DNA of 64,000 nt from Sphagnum magellanicum (GCA_021904315.1 CM038912.1:14409061-14473060), one strand, 5' to 3'. Numbered from the stretch's first letter, positions 1 through 11,380 are shown. Notes: generated from the sequence alone by a model not told the origin. Made by a program: numbers and translations.

Positions 1-156
1 CTCTGCAGTGCCCAAACAACTACTTAACCCAGCACAGAATTGCACTGTGAAGCAAGGAAAATGGCTCCCACCCATGTAAGAGAAGGAGAAAGTGAACAGA
101 TTGTGTACCTCCAAGCAGATAGACAGGAATGGATTTCCTCGATCTGCTACTGCCAA
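1..156 (-). other. UXS: UXS 3' flank, probably 3' UTR
   Basis: This lies directly downstream of the UXS stop codon (TAA at 159-157) and holds no gene I recognise. It is presumably 3' untranslated sequence. I cannot place the polyadenylation site, and the transcript may run past the window edge. Confidence 0.5.
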
Positions 157-3100
157 TTACTCCTTGTGGTCCCCAAAAAGACGTTTCCGGAAGTCAGAAA
201 CCATGCGTGGGAGCCCATCTCTCAGAGCAATCTTAGGCTCCCATCCCAGCAGGTCCTTAGCTTTGCTAATGTCAGGCTTCCTTTTATGAGGGTCATCTTC
301 TGTGTTCTCATGGAACTCAATCTTTGCATCAGGATCTATCACTTCCTTCACTATCTGTTGAAGAGAAAACTTAAAATTTCAGTATCTAAACAACATGAAG
401 CATCCTTACACAGACTAGATCAAGCACTGCAAAATTGAGCATGCTGCAGAATCTGAGTGCACAAAAGCAACTTCTGCTAACCAAGGCTTTTGAAGGGCAG
501 GAAAATAAGGCAGATTACAGATACTGTGCTTTCAACTTCAAGCTAAGAGAAATGTCCTCTGACCTCTGCAAGCTCCAACATGGTGAACTCCCCAGGATTT
601 CCCAAATTGAAAGGCCCAACATGCTCACTCTCCATCAAGCGCATTAACCCATTAACCTGCGAGCCAATGTTGTTTGCTGTCACTCCAAGTCCATCTCTCA
701 TGCCTGTACCAATATGTTAGATGTTCTCCTTAACTTTCAGACTATTTGAAACTTTTCAAGTTTCCTTCTTGGAGCCACCCAGGGAATGCATCATTAATGT
801 GACACATTGGATACAACACCTAACACTAGGTTTTTATAACCCAAATGATCATGGATTTGATGAAGATACCATGAAGCTTCCTGCTCAGAGCACAATCCAA
901 GTATCTCATGTTGAAGTATCTGCCAGGACAGTCCAACATGTTTTGTAACAATTCAAGAAGAGGGCACTTTTAGACAAAGCTAGAGATTCTTCTGTTGAGT
1001 GCTGTCTCTGTTTGTCTCACTACTATTGAGAGGGATTTTATGTAGGAACGTACCAAGTCTGAGACATATTGGAAGCTCCGAGTTTGATTTCCATCACCAT
1101 AGATGGTCATTGGTTCCTTGCGAAGTGCCTATCAATGAAACAAAATTAGAAGCTTGTTCTGACCTTCACAGATTAAAGACTGCTGCTCTCTTCCATGTGG
1201 TTGTTTATTTTGCACGTCCAGAGTTCAGAGAGCAGATCTAAGGTTTGACAGGGCACACACCTGGGCCACAAAGTTGCTCACAACACGGCCATCATCAATG
1301 CACATTCTAGGGCCATAAGTGTTGAAAATACGGGCAATGCGAACCTGCATACATAGCTTTGTAAGATACTTTTGACATTCAAAAACTTAATAGGTGACCC
1401 ATCAGGATACAAATGAGCTCCAGAATGGACATGAAAAATATGTTCTCATCTTGGACAGCAAAGCTCGTCAAGTGAACAACAAGAGAAGAATTTTGAACAA
1501 ATCATGTTGAAAACATCATCATAAGTACCAAGAACTTGTCCATACTTGCAATTGAAGAGAAAACTAAATACAATTGAGAGAAATTTCAGATCTGATGACA
1601 TATCAGTAAATAGGGGAAAAATGAAGTCAACCCTAAAAAAAAGAGTAAAAAATTGAGGAAAAAAACTGAAGAACATTTTGAACAACAGCAACCGTCATGT
1701 ACATATTCAGAGACCTTCAACAGCAACATGTTGGAAATGACAGGAATGAGCTTCAGGACCACGTAGATAGCAAGTCACAGGTAAAATCAGGGGTCTCCAG
1801 CAAAGTTTAAGGTATTGAGAATGAAAATGGACACAAACTTATAGAACAACTCAAGGAAACATACATTCACTAGTTCTCCTCTGTGATAATCCATTGCCAA
1901 TGTCTCAGCTGTACGCTTCCCTTCATCATAACAGCTCCTAACACCTGCAAACATTATGAAGGTTTGAGAGCTTTCATGGGACGTGCTCCAGACCCCTTTC
2001 TCAAGCTAGCACAAGAAAATAAGTTGTTTCCTTCCAATATCATTTGTTCTGCAGTGGATAACATGGGATCATGCAGTAGTCATTGCAGAAAGGAACAAGG
2101 CACAATCCTGTTCTTCATGTCAAATCCCCTTGCTTTTGAATGTCCCAACCACAATTTACAAAATACTGAATGAAATCCATGAAAGCTCTCAACAATAGCA
2201 TACAGTAAAACATAGGTCATTGAGCTTACCAATTGGGTTGACATTGCCCCAGTATTCTTCCTTCTGAGGATGTTGCAGGGGATCTCCATAAACTTCACTG
2301 GTACTGGTAAGCAAGAACCTTGCACCCACTCGCTTTGCCAGCCCCAGCATGTTCAGTGTCCCTACCACATTAGTCTTGTATTCTGAAGGTCAAGGATTTT
2401 CATGACAAAGTCATTCTGCATGCTGGCACTTTAGCCTAACATATTAAGTGCAGATCAGCATCTCCTGCAGAATAGAGAAGCCTTCTCCTTAGCTTTTTTT
2501 ATTCTGGAAGTTCAAATAGAAACCGTGAGCACACATGCATGGAAAGAAGAGGATATGATGGTTTTCACAGGATTGAACTTGTAATGGACAGGAGAAGCTG
2601 GGCATGCCAGATGATATATCTGATCAACCTCCAAGAGCAGCGGCTCCACAACATCATGGCGAATGAGCTCGAACCGAGGGTTACCTAAATGATGCATGAC
2701 ATTCTCCTTCCTTCCGGTAAAGAAGTTGTCAACCACGATGACACTGTCGCCTCTTGCAATCAGCTTGTCTACAAGATGACTTCCCACGAAGCCTGCTCCT
2801 CCTGTCACTACCACTCTTAATGCTTTCCGTTTCAAACCAAGAGGAATTTTGGCCCCGGTACTCATGTGTCCGATATGCTGTTGCTGTTGCTGCTTTCCGA
2901 ATGCCGACCAACTGTCGTAAGCGTTCTCATAGCCACCAAAACTATCACTTGAAGAAAGCTCTTTGTGATAGCTGATATCGTGCCTCTCTGAGAGGGGAAG
3001 ATGCTCGCTCTTACCTCGAGACGAAGAGCGAAAGCGGTACTGCGGCTGAAGCAAGAAAAAGGCAGAGGTAAGCGCTATGCCTAGGAGAATGAACAAGAGA

Positions 3101-3225
3101 CGCTGCTCCTTGAGCAGATATGGTACTGCCTTCTTCCACGCCCAATGCTTCCGAGCCTTCGTTGTGCACTGCTCGGATTCCCTAGGAATCTCATGCCGCC
3201 TATGATTCAAGATGAAGCTCGACAT
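157..3225 (-). CDS. UXS: UDP-glucuronate decarboxylase (UDP-xylose synthase), membrane-anchored Golgi type, 7 coding exons
   Basis: Converts UDP-glucuronate to UDP-xylose with bound NAD+, supplying xylose for cell-wall polysaccharides and proteoglycans. Coding exons in transcript order: 3225-2557, 2377-2230, 1944-1865, 1344-1261, 1128-1054, 656-564, 354-157. They total 1347 nt, or 448 residues, the usual length for the membrane-anchored plant type. All junctions keep frame. The ATG at 3225 was chosen because only a TTG lies further upstream in the open frame. Visible parts: a basic N-terminus; one hydrophobic segment at about residues 43-59, giving a type II Golgi topology by family; a poorly conserved stem with five glutamines at 112-116; the Rossmann motif TGGAGFVG at 141-148; [11 protein letters not shown] in the cofactor region; TSTSEVYGD at 247-255; the SDR pair Tyr278/Lys282 in SCYDEGK; and the C-terminal [21 protein letters not shown] block typical of UXS. 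Introns 2-6 are GT-AG; the last donor (GTCAGA) is weak. Intron 1 is AT-AC. The gene looks intact. The specific UXS paralogue is not resolved. Confidence 0.95.
2378..2556 (-). other. U12-type AT-AC intron (UXS intron 1)
   Basis: UXS homology requires the exon ending in V-K-T-I to join the exon starting K-T-N-V-V. Reading down the minus strand, the exon ends at ATC and the intron begins ATATCCTC, one mismatch from the minor-spliceosome donor ATATCCTT. It ends AATAC, followed by AAG (Lys). TCCTTGAC lies at 2396-2389, matching the U12 branch-site consensus TCCTTRAC, with its branch adenosine 12 nt from the intron end, inside the narrow U12 window. No GT donor near the exon edge gives the conserved protein. 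The intron is phase 0 and 179 nt long. Splicing by the minor spliceosome is inferred. Confidence 0.9.
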
Positions 3226-4149
3226 TCTTCTTGTTTCTCCGTTTCTTTTGCAGCGACGAGCCAGAGAGGAGATCAATTGGATGCGCTCCAGAACCGCATC
3301 AATCAAGAATCAACAGCCAGCGCCTGGTTGCTGAAGCCTAAACGTTACAGGAAGTTTAGTTCAATCGCAGCTCTCAGCTCCAGAGACTCTAGCAACAAAA
3401 TCCGCACTCTCCAACTTCCAAGCGAGAACGAAAACAACAGCAATGTCAAGAAGATGAAACATGGAAGAAACTCGGGATGTCGACTAAACTCCAAAAAACA
3501 GAGTACCACAACTGAGAGCAAGCAAAACAGCAGTCATATCACACCTTCCTTCAAGAAACCAGAAATTATACAAAAGAGGAAAACAAAGACCGATGAGGCT
3601 AAGTCAGATCCGTCTGTCCGTCCGTGCGTCCGTCGGCGGGAACAGTAAAGCAAGCCGTCTAAATTCTAAGCTCCACCAGCAGACGAAACCAGATCAAAGA
3701 CACATACATACATACGGAAACTAAAAGAACATGGAAACAGACAGGGCTCAAAACAATAAGAAAACAAACAGCAACAACACAAATAACACCACAAACACGA
3801 GCAAAACACACGAACATGCGCGTGCAAATCCTTGACAAGACTCTTAGCAGCAGATCCCGATGCAGTTGCCAAGGGGGAAATGGCAACTCAGGAAACAACC
3901 AGATCTGTGCACCGATCCAAAGGAGCAAAACTTTTTTGTGTACGTACGTCTCCGTCCGCTTTCTTCTCTTCTCTTTTCTCTTCTCTTGCTCTTCTCTTTC
4001 TCTTCTCTCTTTTTGTGCGTCTTGTTCACAGTCTCGACTTGCACTCGTTTGGCGCTTAACTTACTTTCCCCTAACTAAAACCCAAAAAAACCCCCGCAGG
4101 ACAAGAAGGAAACGCAGCGTTTTTAATTTATTTCCAAGAGTCTAAACGA
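3226..4149 (-). promoter_or_regulatory. UXS: UXS leader and proximal promoter with polypurine tract
   Basis: The region is upstream of the UXS start codon. On the UXS sense strand, about 3958-4014 is almost pure GA/GAA (CT-rich on the plus strand), as often seen in plant leaders and core promoters. Open frames across 3145-4145 are low-complexity readings without recognisable domains and are not genes. The transcription start is not visible, and an intron in the leader cannot be excluded. A family A repeat begins at about 4150, so the native promoter may be under 1 kb. Confidence 0.45.
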
Positions 4150-4445
4150 AGACTGGTTTCAACCAGGGTTTGTTTTTCCCCCAAGTAGGGGGACTGGCGA
4201 TCATCCACAAGGGGAATGATTGAAATTTGGCTACAATAAAGTATGTATTTTTTAGATTCCTGCCTAGTTGTGACGACCAATAGGAACTGATTGTCTAAAC
4301 TATGGCGACACGTAACTTTTTTTTCCTTCGAAATCTGGCGACTTTTGCATTTTCTTTTTTTAAAAGCTTTTGGATAATTTGCACTGGTTTGTTTTTGGGT
4401 CGCCACAGTGTGAAAATTCACTAAAAGAATAAAACACCGGTTTCA
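4150..4445 (-). mobile_element. Family A inverted-repeat element, copy 1 (MITE-like)
   Basis: A reverse-oriented copy, diverged. It begins near ACTGGTTTCAACC and ends near AACACCGGTTTC. In between it has the family signatures CTGGCGATCATCCAC and ATTTGGCTACAA, then two GGCGAC stretches. It lies about 0.9 kb upstream of the UXS start codon. No coding capacity; boundaries are approximate. Confidence 0.55.
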
Positions 4446-4569
4446 AGTTTCAATTGATTTGATTTATTGCTTTTTGTGAGCACCAGGGGTTTTTTCCTTC
4501 CCAATTTTGTGATATCTAAATATTTTGCGAATTTTTCAAAGAAAGTAGCAAAATTAGTCCAGTCTAAAA

Positions 4570-4783
4570 CAGTGATTTCTCTAGTGGTGAATTTTCGCCA
4601 TTTTGCAAAAAAATATTTCTAAATCGTTGAAAATCGCCAGAATTGCCTACAATGTGAAAGGATTCTTAAGATTTTCTATTTTCATATTTTGAATATCGCC
4701 AAATTTGACTAAATATACTTATGGATGATTAGGTATCACTTGAGCAACATCACAAAATTGGGGGGAAAAAAAAAAAACCACTG
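4570..4783 (+). mobile_element. Family A inverted-repeat element, copy 2
   Basis: Starts CAGTGATTTCT and ends AAAAACCACTG, so the outer bases are inverted repeats. The interior holds TTTTCGCC, the near-palindrome CGCCAAATTTGACTAAAT, TTATGGATGATTAGG and the family 3' signature CATCACAAAATTG. Non-coding. Confidence 0.65.
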
Positions 4784-5972
4784 ATTTACACTTAAAAAAA
4801 ACCCCCCAAAAATGTCCAAAACATGTCAAAAATTGTTTGGGGGAAAAAAAACATTGGTAAGGGGTCAGGGGTCCGAACTCAGAGTGATATTTTTTTGGTG
4901 ATGAAATTTTTCAAATTTTCAAACTCAAAGATTTAAGACAAATATTTCTTGTTTTGAAAGAAGATTTCCCCTATTTTTTAAGAACAAATTCCCTGTTTTT
5001 CCACAAAACTTTTGTAAAGTTTTTGAGAAAATGCTTTTCTTCAGAGAATTTCTTTACATTTTGACACAGTTTTTAGTGTTGGGGTATTTTTTTTCATTAG
5101 TTTTCTACAATTTGGACGTGTTCTTTCCAAGCGTGTTGTCAATGAATGCTAAATCTTTTTGGGGATAATCTGGTAATGATGCTTCATCAGAAAACTGAAA
5201 ATAAAAAACATGGGTTTGTTTGCCTCTGGAGTTTTCCTCAATCTTATTATAGTTTATGACCCAATCAGAGTAAGTATTTAATGCTATTTTTTAATTTTAA
5301 AAACTGACAATTTTTAATTAAAAAAATTTCCAACTTTAAAAACATGTGTTTTGGATTCTTTTTCTCAAAAACTTGAAAAGAGTAAAAATTTGCCACAAAA
5401 AAATCAAACGTCTTTTTATTTCCTTATGGGCATTTTAATATATATAGGTACCTATAAAGCAGATAGCAAAAAGGCCAGCCATTTCCCATGCTAACGAATT
5501 ATATTCTCAAAAATCTTAGGTCCCTAACCCAAGGTCGTGGGAGTATCTATTGCTAAAAGTATGAGTGCCCCAGGATTTGAGAATATTTTTGGTTGGAAAC
5601 ATAAAAGTATTTTGCACCTGAAATTTCATGTTTCACACTAGACCTAATTCAGTGCACACTTTCTCCTATACAAATGTGTTGGACAAATATTTCTCACATT
5701 TGTAAACCCTGTTTGGAAAACAAATGCTTAATCATCATTTTACCATGACCTATGAACTGAAGTCTGAGGCCAAGAATAATTTACCATCATTCATAAAAAC
5801 ACTTTATAATTTGGCGCAAAAAGAAAAATTCAATCTATCAAATTTGAATACATATCTAAAACATCAAAATGGACCTATCAATTTGAAGAAAGTTGAACTG
5901 AATGGTTTATAAAACAAAAGGAAAAACTAATTGGTGATGTGATCTTGCAATTGCAATGCTGGTGTCACTAGA
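4784..5972. other. AT-rich spacer without a supported gene
   Basis: Low-complexity A/T-rich sequence with many homopolymer runs. A 62-codon frame at 5724-5912 has no recognisable domain or splice context and is not called. Confidence 0.6.
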
Positions 5973-6257
5973 CTAGTGTTTTCTTTTGGGCGAAATTTCG
6001 TCAAATTTCAACCTGAAAAAAATGATTTTCACTTATCCAAATCATTTTTCATGGAAAAAATGGCCCACATTTGCCAGATTTTGAATTTTTTTTTCCCAAA
6101 TCACCAGTTTATTATGATAAGCTCCAGTGGGTAGCCAAGAATATAGAAAGATTTTTTTTCCTTTCATATCTTGTATGTAACCAAATCTGGCTAAATCATC
6201 TTATGAATGATTGCACTTCAGCTACATCACAAAATTGAAAAAACGAGAAATGTGTCA
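5973..6257 (+). mobile_element. Family A inverted-repeat element, copy 3
   Basis: Left end CTAGTGTTTTCTTTTGGGCG, right end ATTGAAAAAACGAGAAATGT. It carries GGGCGAAATTTCG near the left end and AACCAAATCTGGCTAAATC, TTATGAATGATTGC and GCTACATCACAAAATTG near the right. Non-coding; the right border is approximate. Confidence 0.6.
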
Positions 6258-6662
6258 GGAGACATCAAATGTAAGATCCTGGTCACATAAACTGTTTCAC
6301 AATACAAAGTACATTAGACCACATATATAATTTGACGTTTGAAATAGAATAAGAAGTGAAAGAAAAAGAGGTATAGGCCTATGCATAATGTTAAAAATTG
6401 GATTTATATATTTCAAAAAGACAGCTTCATTTTAATATGATCTAGTGGCCTCTACTCCTCTCTCTACTGTCATCAACAACATACCTAGTCGACATGTTCT
6501 CACGGTGATGTTTGGGTTAATACGTTGGAAGTCTCCAACTTGAGATAGGGACTTAAGGGAGGGACATGGTGGATTTCTCAAATTGAATTTCGAAGACATA
6601 CCTAAAGCAGTGGTGTAAATTTCTTTCACTGCTTTAACGTTTTATGTTGGGTGCTTAATGTT

Positions 6663-6767
6663 GGGTAACACCCAGGGAGCAGGGTGTTCCTGAAATCAGC
6701 ACCCCTTTGGCTCTGCCTTGAACAGGCGCTTATTTTGGGAAAACCCCGTGCTCCTTGGGTGTTACCC
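6663..6767. repeat. Short palindromic element (family B), copy 1
   Basis: GGGTAACACCCAGGGAGCAG at the left end is answered by the reverse complement of CTCCTTGGGTGTTACCC at the right end. The whole 105-bp unit can fold into one long imperfect hairpin. A related sequence lies at 9791-9892. A 71-codon frame crossing it is incidental. Confidence 0.6.
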
Positions 6768-7872
6768 TACACAAAAAGCAATTCAAAGCAATTTGTCCTG
6801 CGTATGGAAAGAGGCACCTATGTGGTGACATTGAACCAGAGCCAACCAGCTCACCATGCAGGATGGATGGTGTGTGGACAGGAAACACTTTTTCATTGAA
6901 GTCCTGTTCCGTAATAACCATCCACCTCCACCTACCTACCTAATAGTCACCTACAGCCTTACCTATTTACTTAGGTATGTAGTAATCATTTATATTCCCT
7001 ACCTATTTACCAATGATATTTACCCACTTCCATAAGTAGTTTAATTAGGTGTGTGGTGGGTCACGGGAGAGAGGATACATCATGGAACCTTAGTAACTCA
7101 GTTGCGGTTCATAACTGGTTTCCAATGGACTGTGCACTGGTATTGGTTGCCAGGTCACAGAATCCCACCTCTGTTATGCTGGCTTGTAGCCTAATGTTGA
7201 ATTGATTTCCATAACAATTTCTTGTAAGAAGTAAAGGGACTGCAATATGTCATGAGATGGAACTCCCTGGCTTACTTCTACAATTAAGTTGCCCAAGCTT
7301 TTCAAAATACATTGTAATGAAGCAGCAGACCTTTGGTCATCCTAGGGTTTTTAAGTTATTGCCTTCTCGCTGATTGTGGCTGGAGCCTCAAAGGGGATAG
7401 AAAGGTTATGGATGTGAATACGTGGCATACAATATAGTTATCCGTAAAGTAACCCTGTCTTTGGGCCTCCTTTCACCCCCTATCCCCTCTTTCAGTGGTA
7501 TCTGCAAAGCAAAAACATTTTATTAAATCTCAGTATGAAATGCTGCAACTCAGTATAAAATGCTGAAACTCAGCATTCAATGCACGAGGTCCAAGACCAA
7601 TTATAGTAGTTATACAGTTAGGAGAAGTGAAAATATATGTAGCAGCAGCGGAGGCGCTCAGGAAAAAGAAAAGACAGGATGAAACTCAGTTTATCACCAA
7701 AATTGATGGGATTCTGAGTTTCAACCCCCCATTGAATCCTGATGTACTTTTTGCAGTGTTTTTTTTAATCTCACCCTGTGTATCACCAAACTCAGGGTTC
7801 TGGTGCTGTATTTTTCTTACTTTACTGATAACTCTAACGTACATGCTTTGATTGTTGACCCTTTGAGATATA
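6768..7872. other. Spacer with CTAC/CTA-rich patch, no supported gene
   Basis: Contains a CCTA/TAGG-flavoured patch at about 6920-7050 and ordinary AT-rich sequence. I see no exon-like segment and no domain in the short frames at 7627-7934. Confidence 0.5.
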
Positions 7873-8160
7873 ATGATCAGTGTTTTCTTTTCCTGGGCGA
7901 ATTTTTGCACTGTGCAGTGTGGGGAGCAAAACAAAATCCCCTACGAAGTGTATAAAGGATTTTTTTTTTTCTAAATGCACAAAAATCAGAAGTCTCAGTA
8001 TTTAGACAATGAGTTCCTAGAGGTCAACAGAACAAAGCAGGATACTAATAAACAATTACTTGCCTGTTGACCTCTACCCAAATTTGGTTTATTCCTCTTC
8101 TGGATGATTGCCACTCCACCACCTACCTGATAAAATTGAAAAAAAAAGAACACTGATCAT
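7873..8160 (+). mobile_element. Family A inverted-repeat element, copy 4 (cleanest ends)
   Basis: The ends are a perfect 12-bp inverted repeat: ATGATCAGTGTT at 7873-7884 and AACACTGATCAT at 8149-8160. Inside are the left signature CTGGGCGAATTTTTG and the right signature CCAAATTTGGTTTATTC, TGGATGATTGCCAC, TAAAATTGAAAA. There is no coding capacity. A CAGTG terminus would suit hAT-type MITEs, but I see no clear 8-bp target duplication. Confidence 0.7.
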
Positions 8161-8899
8161 CATGATGTTTGGGCATTGATGGGATTGAGATTTGCATGGC
8201 TTGAACCTTCAAGTGTGAGAAATGCTGTCATGATGAATTTCGTTCTAATTCATCCTTCTCCAAGAAGGTGATGCATTGATTGGAGTGAAGAACAAACAGG
8301 ATTCTCACCTATTGTTTCGCTTAGAGGTCTTTTTTTTTTCTTTTCATTTTTTATCTCATTTTTGAATTTTCAATGTTAATTAGCTTCCTTTGATTCAACT
8401 TCCATTCGCATATTCGAAAATAATTTAAGGTCAAGTTTCTTACAACGTTTGGAAGCTCCCTTAGTTCGTTGATAAGTTTCTCTCTGCATTTTCAAAGGTG
8501 GGATAGATCCTATCTTTGTGATAACCATAGATCCTATCTTTGCAAAGGTTATCGTTCTAACAATGTACTTAAGGTGTTAAGAGCTTGTTGTCCCAATCAT
8601 CACATCCAGAGTTTTGCAAAACAATCGTCTATATTTATTGGGGTTTGTAAAGATTGACAATTTAAGTCCATTTTCATTTTAAGCCCACCTTAGGTGGGCT
8701 CATGACCTTTTACTTCAAACTGCTCAAGATTCCATGCCTCCATTTCAATAGTTGTTATAGAAAGGAATGAATCATTTTTAGAAGAGCATTTCATAGAGCA
8801 TGCATGAACATTCATTTTATAACATCATCTCAAAGTTGTTTTTAGATTATCATCACGCTTGACTAAAATCTTGCATAAAACTTAAGCTTGGGTGCTTGG

Positions 8900-9660
8900 C
8901 TTTCTGCTCACTTAATCATCCATCTTTAAGGATGATTTTCAAAACATTTTATCCTCAACATTATGCACCAAATTGGAGCTCCCCCATCCTACAGCTCATG
9001 GTATTTTTCAATGTATATGTGGTCAACCCATAGATTTGATAGAGATACATCTATTATGTTGTGTTCATGAGGGAAAACGCACTACCACACATCATGTAGT
9101 TTGAGAATTTTTGCCTTCGTTACTACGGATGTCAGGTTCCATGTTTTGCATGAACAAACTCATATTTTCTCAACACCATCTTTCTAGTCATCACGACAAC
9201 AAATGAATATTGTGCTTACAATAAATGGTATTCACATTTTGACAAATGTAGTCATTGCTAAATTGACCCATGCAAATCTTGTTTCTCAAGCTATTTCTTG
9301 AGGAGTGGCCATGACAATTACAATTCAAACAAAGGTTGTGTTATATCGTGATCAACACCCCAATGATTTCATCCCTTTAATAATAGAGATATTTGAATGT
9401 TTACATCAGCAAGCTGACAACTTTTTTCATCAATGTGCCAACATGGCATGGTTGATGAAGGGTTTTAAAGGTCCTCCTCTTTTGATTTTACGTTCATTTT
9501 ATAGGCAAAAGATGTTGGTGGCTCTTCAAAAAGTTTAGAACATCACTATTTTGTGACAGGCAATTGGAGAAGCCTCTTCTGGGATTAGTGTTCTTCTAGG
9601 TTTTTCTGCTCGTTTGCTTACACAACTTACTTCGTGTTACAAATGTTGAATTTAGGTCCT
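8900..9660 (+). mobile_element. Decayed non-LTR retroelement (LINE-like), C-terminal region
   Basis: The open stretch at 9305-9538 translates to a region with PLIIEIFECLHQQADNFFHQC, followed by KGFKGPPLLILRSFYRQKM. The pattern 'IEvfgcLhqqAdxFfhxCAn...GPPLxxLRxFYRQ' resembles the region after the reverse transcriptase in LINE-like elements, just downstream of an 'advvIaxxTHaxLVSqa' type block that is also visible here. Neighbouring segments continue the similarity in other frames, so the copy is broken and inactive. Family placement rests on recalled motif resemblance only. No 5' part, poly-A end or target duplication was found. Confidence 0.45.
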
Positions 9661-9790
9661 AGGTTTCCCAATTTCTCCTTTTAGGGCTCCCCATTGTGGA
9701 TTTCTCCTTTTAGAGCTCTATGGTACGCATACAACCCTTGGTTGAGTCTTGTAATTAGAATGCATTTATTGGTTTGGTGGCCATCAAGAT

Positions 9791-9892
9791 AACGTAGGAC
9801 CCAGGGAACAGGGACTTCTCGAAATAACTGCCCCCAATGCAGGAGCTGAGTCGGTCATTGAAGGGACTGCCCACTCTGAGGGAGTTACCCCT
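9791..9892. repeat. Short palindromic element (family B), diverged copy 2
   Basis: Shares the layout of the 6663-6767 unit: GTAGGACCCAGGGAACAGGG on the left, GAGGGAGTTACCCC on the right, similar length and a GC-richer interior. The arms match only imperfectly. Confidence 0.4.
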
Positions 9893-10585
9893 GTAAAGGC
9901 AAATGAACGGATGCCTGTGAACTGTTCAATGAAGCTGCGATGAATTCATGGAATGCCCAATGAAGTTGGGATGAATTTGTGGAATGCTCAATGAACAACT
10001 AAAATACCCACGAACAATGGAAACCTGACAAAGAAACAAAACTCCATCCCAGCTCTTGTGAGCGAAATTCCACTTCATTAATCCCACTCCTCCTAGTGTT
10101 AGAAAAATGGCCAAGGGCTTTATGTGGGAATAGAGTGGAATGGAGGCTTTCTATTATTCCTTGTAATTGGAACGTTTTGTTGGTCGTGACACGATTGCAC
10201 TGGGTACACATCACGAATCGAGAAATGGTACCTATCTACATAATACATGGGGCTTGCATGCATTAAAGTCTTTTGAGTATGACTGGGGTGCAATCAAATA
10301 TTTTGGTGGTGATATCTTATAATTTAGAAGCTTTCATTGGTTAGCTGGGTCTCTACATAATATGTGGGGCCTATATATGTGTCCATTTATTTCATTGGGC
10401 ATGTAGTTCAATGGGGTTTATAGTTTTTATGTAAAGACTGCAGGCCGAATTTGAGCTTTTGGAATGATTGCCCATATTTTGGGCACTTGGCGAAAAATGT
10501 TTGTGTAGAATTCCTATGATCAAGCTATCCTAAATTTCACTTGCAAAAAATTCACAGCCTGGAATGTGGTTGGAGCTACCTGGAT
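9893..10585. other. Spacer, no supported gene
   Basis: Mixed-composition sequence with short frames on the minus strand (9926-10214) that lack recognisable domains. A small direct duplication (GAATTCATGGAATGCCCAATGA-like, twice) is seen at about 9940-9995. Confidence 0.4.
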
Positions 10586-11034
10586 CAGAGTTTTCTCTTT
10601 TTGAGTGAAATTTTGCCACTTGCTGATCAAAAAAATCTAGTGTGACTCATACCAACGATTTTTGTGATAAATTGCACCAAAATCGCCAGATTTTTTGGGG
10701 TTTTTCTTTTTTTTTTCCTGAAATCGCTACATTCAGACAACAATAGCTTCCAGCAAGTCACCAGAATGGCCTTTGGTGAACTAGCATGTAGGCTGGTACC
10801 ATAGCATAAACCCCAATGTTTTGAGGTTGCTTCTAACCATGGTAAATATCTGTACCTCAGACTTAGTGAGGGTCTCTGACTTCAAATTTAACGTTTCCCT
10901 GACTGCCAAAATCTACCAGATTTCTTTTCTTTTTTTAAAAAACTTTCCTCTATAACCTGTAGCCAAATTTGGCTAATTCCTCTATTGGATGATGACTAGT
11001 GTGGCTAGATCACAAAATTGAAAAGCAAACACTG
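10586..11034 (+). mobile_element. Family A inverted-repeat element, copy 5 (long variant)
   Basis: Left end CAGAGTTTTCTC, right end CAAACACTG. At 449 bp it is longer than the other copies, mainly through extra interior sequence. The right-hand signature is strong: TAGCCAAATTTGGCTAATTC, TTGGATGATGACTAG, CTAGATCACAAAATTGAAAA. Confidence 0.6.
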
Positions 11035-11169
11035 AGGTCCTGATGCATGTTAGTGTTTATTTTGGTTGAATTATTATACTCGTTTGCAATGAGAATTTGA
11101 ATTGATAGATTATTAGGTCTATGATTGGTGCATGGGGTTCATTTGCATTCATATCAGTTGGCTTCTTTT

Positions 11170-11380
11170 TTTCAAAAGGACTGAAAAATGTGTTTTTTTA
11201 GTAGCCAGATTTTGACTCTTTTTTTGTTTGGAAAATAATCAGATTTCTCTATTGGGTCCTAGCATGTAGCCAAAAATGTGAAGGGTTCTTAAAAGTTCTG
11301 ACTTTCATACCTGGTCTATAGCCAGATTTGGCTAAATTTTATTGTGGATGAACACCAGTTTCACTATGGCAAATGAGAAC
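11170..11380 (+). mobile_element. Family A element, copy 6 (partial)
   Basis: Carries AGTAGCCAGATTTTGAC, a TTTCTCTATTGGG block, CTATAGCCAGATTTGGCTAA and TGTGGATGAACACCAG, in family A order. The terminal CACAAAATTG part is lost or diverged. Confidence 0.45.

Noticed and set aside
1446-1691. 81-codon Phe/Leu-rich minus-strand frame
   Set aside because: It lies entirely inside UXS intron 3 (1345-1864) and is low-complexity.
3145-3648. 167-codon plus-strand frame opposite the UXS first exon and leader
   Set aside because: It is the antisense reading of the UXS N-terminal exon, with no domain of its own.
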